A stretch of 9,000 nucleotides of DNA from Methylocystis sp. (GTDB taxonomy: Bacteria; Pseudomonadota; Alphaproteobacteria; Rhizobiales; Beijerinckiaceae). Location: the NCBI GenBank assembly GCA_023253795.1, contig JALRFG010000071.1:1-9000 (forward strand). The letters run 5' to 3'. This document shows, piece after piece, positions 6,934 through 9,000 of the stretch. The position numbers and the translations under genes were made by a program. Position 1 is the stretch's first letter. Each line of letters begins with the position of its first letter. The notes beneath the pieces were generated by a model. It was not told the DNA's origin, ran no database searches, and saw only the letters and a program-made list of their open reading frames with translations.

Positions 6934-7614
6934 ATGAACCAGACGTCGCCCGCACCGATTCTCGTTTTCGATCTCGACGGCACGCTGGCGGATACTGCCC
7001 GCGACCTCATCGCCACCCTCAATGTCCTGCTAACGCGCGAAGGGCTGCCGACCGTCGCGCCGGCCGCCGCCCGCGATCTGGTTGGCGCCGGAGCGCAGGC
7101 GCTGATCGAACGCGGTTTCGCCCTGCATGACGCGCCTTTGCCGCCGGAGCGCATCCAGCCGATGGTGGCGGATTTTCTGGCCCATTACGAAGCCCATATC
7201 GCCGACGAAACCTGCCTGTTTCCCGGCGCCCGCGCGGCGCTGGATCGTTTTCGGGAGGCCGGCTTTCGGCTGGCGATCTGCACTAACAAGCCGGAGCGGC
7301 TGGCCCGGCTGCTGATCGACAGGCTCGCCGTCGCCGATCGTTTCGACGCCATCTGCGGCCGCGGCTCCTTCCCGGTACACAAGCCCGATCCGCAGATGCT
7401 GCATCTTACAGTGGCGGCGGCGGGCGGCGATCCAGCGCGGATGATCATGGTCGGCGACTCCCGCACAGATGTCGACACCGCCCGAAACGCCGGCGCGCCA
7501 GTCATCGCCGTCGATTTCGGCTACACGGACACGCCCGTCGCGGTGCTGGGGCCGGACCGGATCATTTCCCATTTCGATGAATTATGGGCGGCGGCGCAGG
7601 AACTGCTGGCGTAA
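6934..7614 (+). CDS. gph: HAD-family phosphatase, probable phosphoglycolate phosphatase
   Basis: A 226-residue HAD-superfamily hydrolase that probably dephosphorylates 2-phosphoglycolate to glycolate, from photorespiration or DNA repair. All four HAD motifs are present: motif I FDLDGTLAD (residues 12-20, nucleophile D13 and acid D15), motif II ICTNKPERL (with the threonine), motif III lysine in VHKPDPQM, and motif IV MVGDSRTDVDTARNAG with the metal-binding acids. A helical cap of the C1 type lies between motifs I and II, as in Gph. The start at 6934 puts motif I at its usual distance from the N-terminus; an in-frame stop lies 34 bases upstream. No clear Shine-Dalgarno is seen at the right distance. 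Related phosphatases (pyrophosphatase PpaX, CbbZ) share these motifs, so the substrate is inferred. The tRNA-Val gene follows by 66 bp but has its own promoter. Confidence 0.85.
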   Translation: MNQTSPAPILVFDLDGTLADTARDLIATLNVLLTREGLPTVAPAAARDLVGAGAQALIERGFALHDAPLPPERIQPMVADFLAHYEAHIADETCLFPGARAALDRFREAGFRLAICTNKPERLARLLIDRLAVADRFDAICGRGSFPVHKPDPQMLHLTVAAAGGDPARMIMVGDSRTDVDTARNAGAPVIAVDFGYTDTPVAVLGPDRIISHFDELWAAAQELLA

Positions 7615-7627
7615 GCCGCCGCCGGAC

Positions 7628-7657
7628 TTGACGGACAGCCCCACCCTCTCCTACACG
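7628..7657 (+). promoter_or_regulatory. Promoter of tRNA-Val
   Basis: TTGACG at 7628-7633 (within CTTGACG) and TACACG at 7652-7657, 18 bases apart (17 if CTACAC is taken). The expected start is about 15 bases before the mature tRNA 5' end. The pattern resembles alphaproteobacterial housekeeping promoters of stable RNA genes. Confidence 0.6.
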
Positions 7658-7680
7658 AAGCGACGCGTCTCATGCAGACC

Positions 7681-7755
7681 GGGCGGCTAGCTCAGCGGGA
7701 GAGCACTCCCTTCACACGGGAGGGGTCACAGGTTCAATCCCTGTGCCGCCCACCA
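7681..7755 (+). tRNA. tRNA-Val (anticodon CAC)
   Basis: A complete 75-base cloverleaf. The acceptor stem is GGGCGGC (7681-7687) with GCCGCCC (7745-7751). The D arm is GCTC/GAGC. The anticodon stem is CTCCC/GGGAG around the loop TTCACAC, giving anticodon CAC. The T stem is ACAGG/CCTGT with loop TTCAATC. The discriminator is A and the CCA end is encoded. It reads the valine codon GUG. No repeat of its 3' end occurs elsewhere in the window, so there is no sign of an integrated element here. Confidence 0.97.
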
Positions 7756-7871
7756 TTCAAACTAATCCCCGCGCGCCGTTCATCAAACGCCGTCAGTTGG
7801 CGGCTGCGAAGTCAGCCACTTTGAACTCGGCGACGATCTACATCCGCGCAATCGACTGAACCATGCAGGGC

Positions 7872-7901
7872 AAAAGAAAAACCCGGCCATTTCTGACCGG
7901 G
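7872..7901 (-). terminator. Intrinsic terminator of the porin transcript
   Basis: On the minus strand the stem CCCGGTCA/TGGCCGGG (eight pairs with one T-G wobble, loop GAAA) is followed by TTTTTCTTTT. It ends the leftward porin transcript about 135 bases after the stop codon. On the plus strand the same stem is followed only by CTTTCT, so it may weakly stop transcripts coming from tRNA-Val. Confidence 0.85.
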
Positions 7902-7931
7902 CTTTCTAGGCTTTGAGGCGACTGGACACTC

Positions 7932-7954
7932 TTGAGGATGGACTAGATCCTCAA
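7932..7954 (-). other. Perfect 8-bp stem-loop in porin 3' UTR
   Basis: TTGAGGAT (7932-7939) and ATCCTCAA (7947-7954) pair perfectly around a seven-base loop. It lacks a T tract and lies between the porin stop and the terminator, so it is likely an mRNA 3' structure. Confidence 0.55.
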
Positions 7955-7977
7955 TCACCCCAAATGCCTCACTGGAA

Positions 7978-8024
7978 ATAAGCGCTGCGACAACCGAGGG
8001 TTCAATTCATCGTCGCAGGCTTAT
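7978..8024 (-). other. 13-bp bulged stem-loop just after the porin stop codon
   Basis: ATAAGC and CTGCGAC (7978-7991, with G7984 bulged) pair with GTCGCAG and GCTTAT (8012-8024) around a 20-base loop. It begins 12 bases downstream of the porin stop. No T tract follows on the minus strand, so it probably protects the mRNA or forms part of a 3' UTR RNA rather than ending transcription. Confidence 0.6.
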
Positions 8025-8036
8025 CTCAAGTTCAGA

Positions 8037-8963
8037 TTAGAACTTCGCAACAACCGGCATGGAGCCGAGATTGAAGTGATAGTTCACACCAGCGCGGGCA
8101 ATGACGCCCTGATAGTAAGCGCGGGTCGAGGAGCCACCGATCGGGTTGGTCGAGGCACTAGCGCCAACCGAACCGGACACAGCAGAAGCATTATAAGCAG
8201 TGTTGCTGACCGTCGTGTTGCCCAGATCGTAATACAGGGCTTCGCCCTTGATCGACCAATTCGGAGCCATTATCCACTCAGCGCCGCCACCAGCGGTCCA
8301 ACCAACATTGAAGTTCTGCTGGGAGTTCTGCGTCCAGATCGCCTCGTTGTAGGCCGAGCCACCGTTGGCGGTGCTCGTCTCAATCGTATTCGGGAAAGTC
8401 TTCACGTAGGTTCCGCCGTAAGCCAAACCGCCCGTCGCATAGGCAAGAACGGTCGGGGTGATCAGGTAGCCGATGCGGCCACGAGCGGTGCCCATCCAGT
8501 TGATGCCGGCCTGAACCGTTCCGTTCGTAAGGTAACCATTGGTAGCGCCAGTGGTTTCAGCAAACGGCGCAAAGCCCTTCGTGGTGCCCTGGCCGTTGAT
8601 GCCCGTGCCCTGGATGTCGGCTTCAAAGCCGAGCAGGAAGCTCTGGCCATACTGATAGTTGTAGCCGATCTGGCCACCGCCGATGAAACCACCCTGAGCT
8701 ACGTTCTGACCCTTGAAGGAATTGGCGCCAGCAAACGCAGCGGCGTCGGTCGCCGTGCCAATAGCCGGGTTCGCCCAGCCAAACTGGCCGGAGTTGTTGG
8801 CGGTGCCGAAGCCGTAACCAGCGTTCAGACCGGCGTAGAAGCCCTGCCACAGCGGCGCAACGACCGGGGCGACGACAGCTTCTTTACGCGAAGGAAGATC
8901 GGCGGCGAGAGCCGAGCCGGAAAGGATGGCCAGCGAAGCGGCCGAGAGAAGAATCTTTTTCAT
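8037..8963 (-). CDS. Outer-membrane beta-barrel protein, Omp25/Omp31 (porin-like) family
   Basis: An outer-membrane structural protein of the small beta-barrel type abundant in Rhizobiales, 308 residues. The signal peptide is MKKILLSAASLAILSGSALA, with cleavage after A20. The mature chain starts ADLPSRKEAVVAPVVAP, then the first strand WQGFYAGLNAGYGFG. Many alternating strands follow, such as GGFIGGGQIGYNYQY, FLLGFEADIQG, TARGRIGYLI and WSIKGEALYYDLG. It ends VIARAGVNYHF and then a short tail finishing VVAKF, with the terminal phenylalanine expected for BAM recognition. It is somewhat longer than many family members because of Asn/Thr/Ser/Ala/Gly-rich loops, which are probably surface exposed. 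The base composition is visibly less GC-rich than in the neighbours, as often in strongly expressed porin genes. The ATG at 8963 is fixed by the signal peptide, yet no Shine-Dalgarno precedes it. Its promoter is off the window or in the last 37 bases. Transport activity is not shown. Confidence 0.9.
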   Translation of the reverse strand: MKKILLSAASLAILSGSALAADLPSRKEAVVAPVVAPLWQGFYAGLNAGYGFGTANNSGQFGWANPAIGTATDAAAFAGANSFKGQNVAQGGFIGGGQIGYNYQYGQSFLLGFEADIQGTGINGQGTTKGFAPFAETTGATNGYLTNGTVQAGINWMGTARGRIGYLITPTVLAYATGGLAYGGTYVKTFPNTIETSTANGGSAYNEAIWTQNSQQNFNVGWTAGGGAEWIMAPNWSIKGEALYYDLGNTTVSNTAYNASAVSGSVGASASTNPIGGSSTRAYYQGVIARAGVNYHFNLGSMPVVAKF

Positions 8964-9000
8964 CAGTAGGTGTTTAGTCCCGGCATTTGCTGGAGCGGAT

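Larger units (their letters stand above)
7756..8036. other. Non-coding region between tRNA-Val and porin gene
   Basis: No supported coding frame is present in these 281 bases. The right half holds the two stem-loops and the terminator of the porin transcript. The left part, 7756-7871, shows nothing definite. Confidence 0.6.

Noticed and set aside
7681..7755. tRNA-Val gene as a possible integration site for a mobile element
   Set aside because: No integrase, no direct repeat of the tRNA 3' end and no foreign genes are seen in the window downstream.
8076..8969. 297-codon open frame on the plus strand opposite the porin gene
   Set aside because: The minus strand encodes a complete signal peptide and beta-barrel; the opposite frame has no motif.

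Overview
The window looks like an ordinary stretch of chromosome from a GC-rich alphaproteobacterium, most likely of the order Hyphomicrobiales (Rhizobiales). Three things suggest this. The outer-membrane protein starts its mature chain with the ADLPSRK-type sequence and ends in VVAKF, as Rhizobiales porin-like barrels do. The glutamyl-tRNA synthetase has the LSKR form of the KMSKS loop seen in one of the two alphaproteobacterial GltX types. The DAHP synthase is the class II (plant-like) enzyme common in this group. Genus is not decidable from the sequence alone; a Beijerinckiaceae/Methylocystaceae-like organism is a guess.

Left part (1-2922, all minus strand): class II DAHP synthase (first step of the shikimate pathway), then a 244-bp spacer with a strong hairpin and a possible small ORF of unknown function, then gltX, which runs off the left edge lacking only its last few codons.

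Middle (2923-6806): a 218-bp divergent region carries two back-to-back TATAAG -10-like elements that form a perfect 12-bp inverted repeat. A membrane acyltransferase-3 family gene on the plus strand ends 2 bp from the end of a convergent minus-strand operon. That operon reads: a small exported four-cysteine protein with a Tat-like signal peptide, rpiA (ribose-5-phosphate isomerase A), and gor (glutathione reductase). rpiA and gor overlap by ATGA. The operon joins pentose-phosphate metabolism with NADPH-dependent glutathione reduction, a sensible functional pairing.

Right part (6807-9000): a HAD phosphatase of the phosphoglycolate phosphatase type (gph) reads rightward, followed by tRNA-Val(CAC) with its own good promoter. 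Then comes a 281-bp non-coding stretch with three stem-loops, the last a clear intrinsic terminator for the minus strand. It forms the 3' end of a porin-like outer-membrane beta-barrel gene whose upstream region runs off the right edge.

No mobile element, CRISPR array, phage or defence module was seen, and I do not find a convincing undescribed system. The points worth a second look are small: the hairpin and short ORF before gltX, the mirrored divergent promoters, the exported cysteine protein in the rpiA-gor operon, and the structured 3' UTR of the porin gene.
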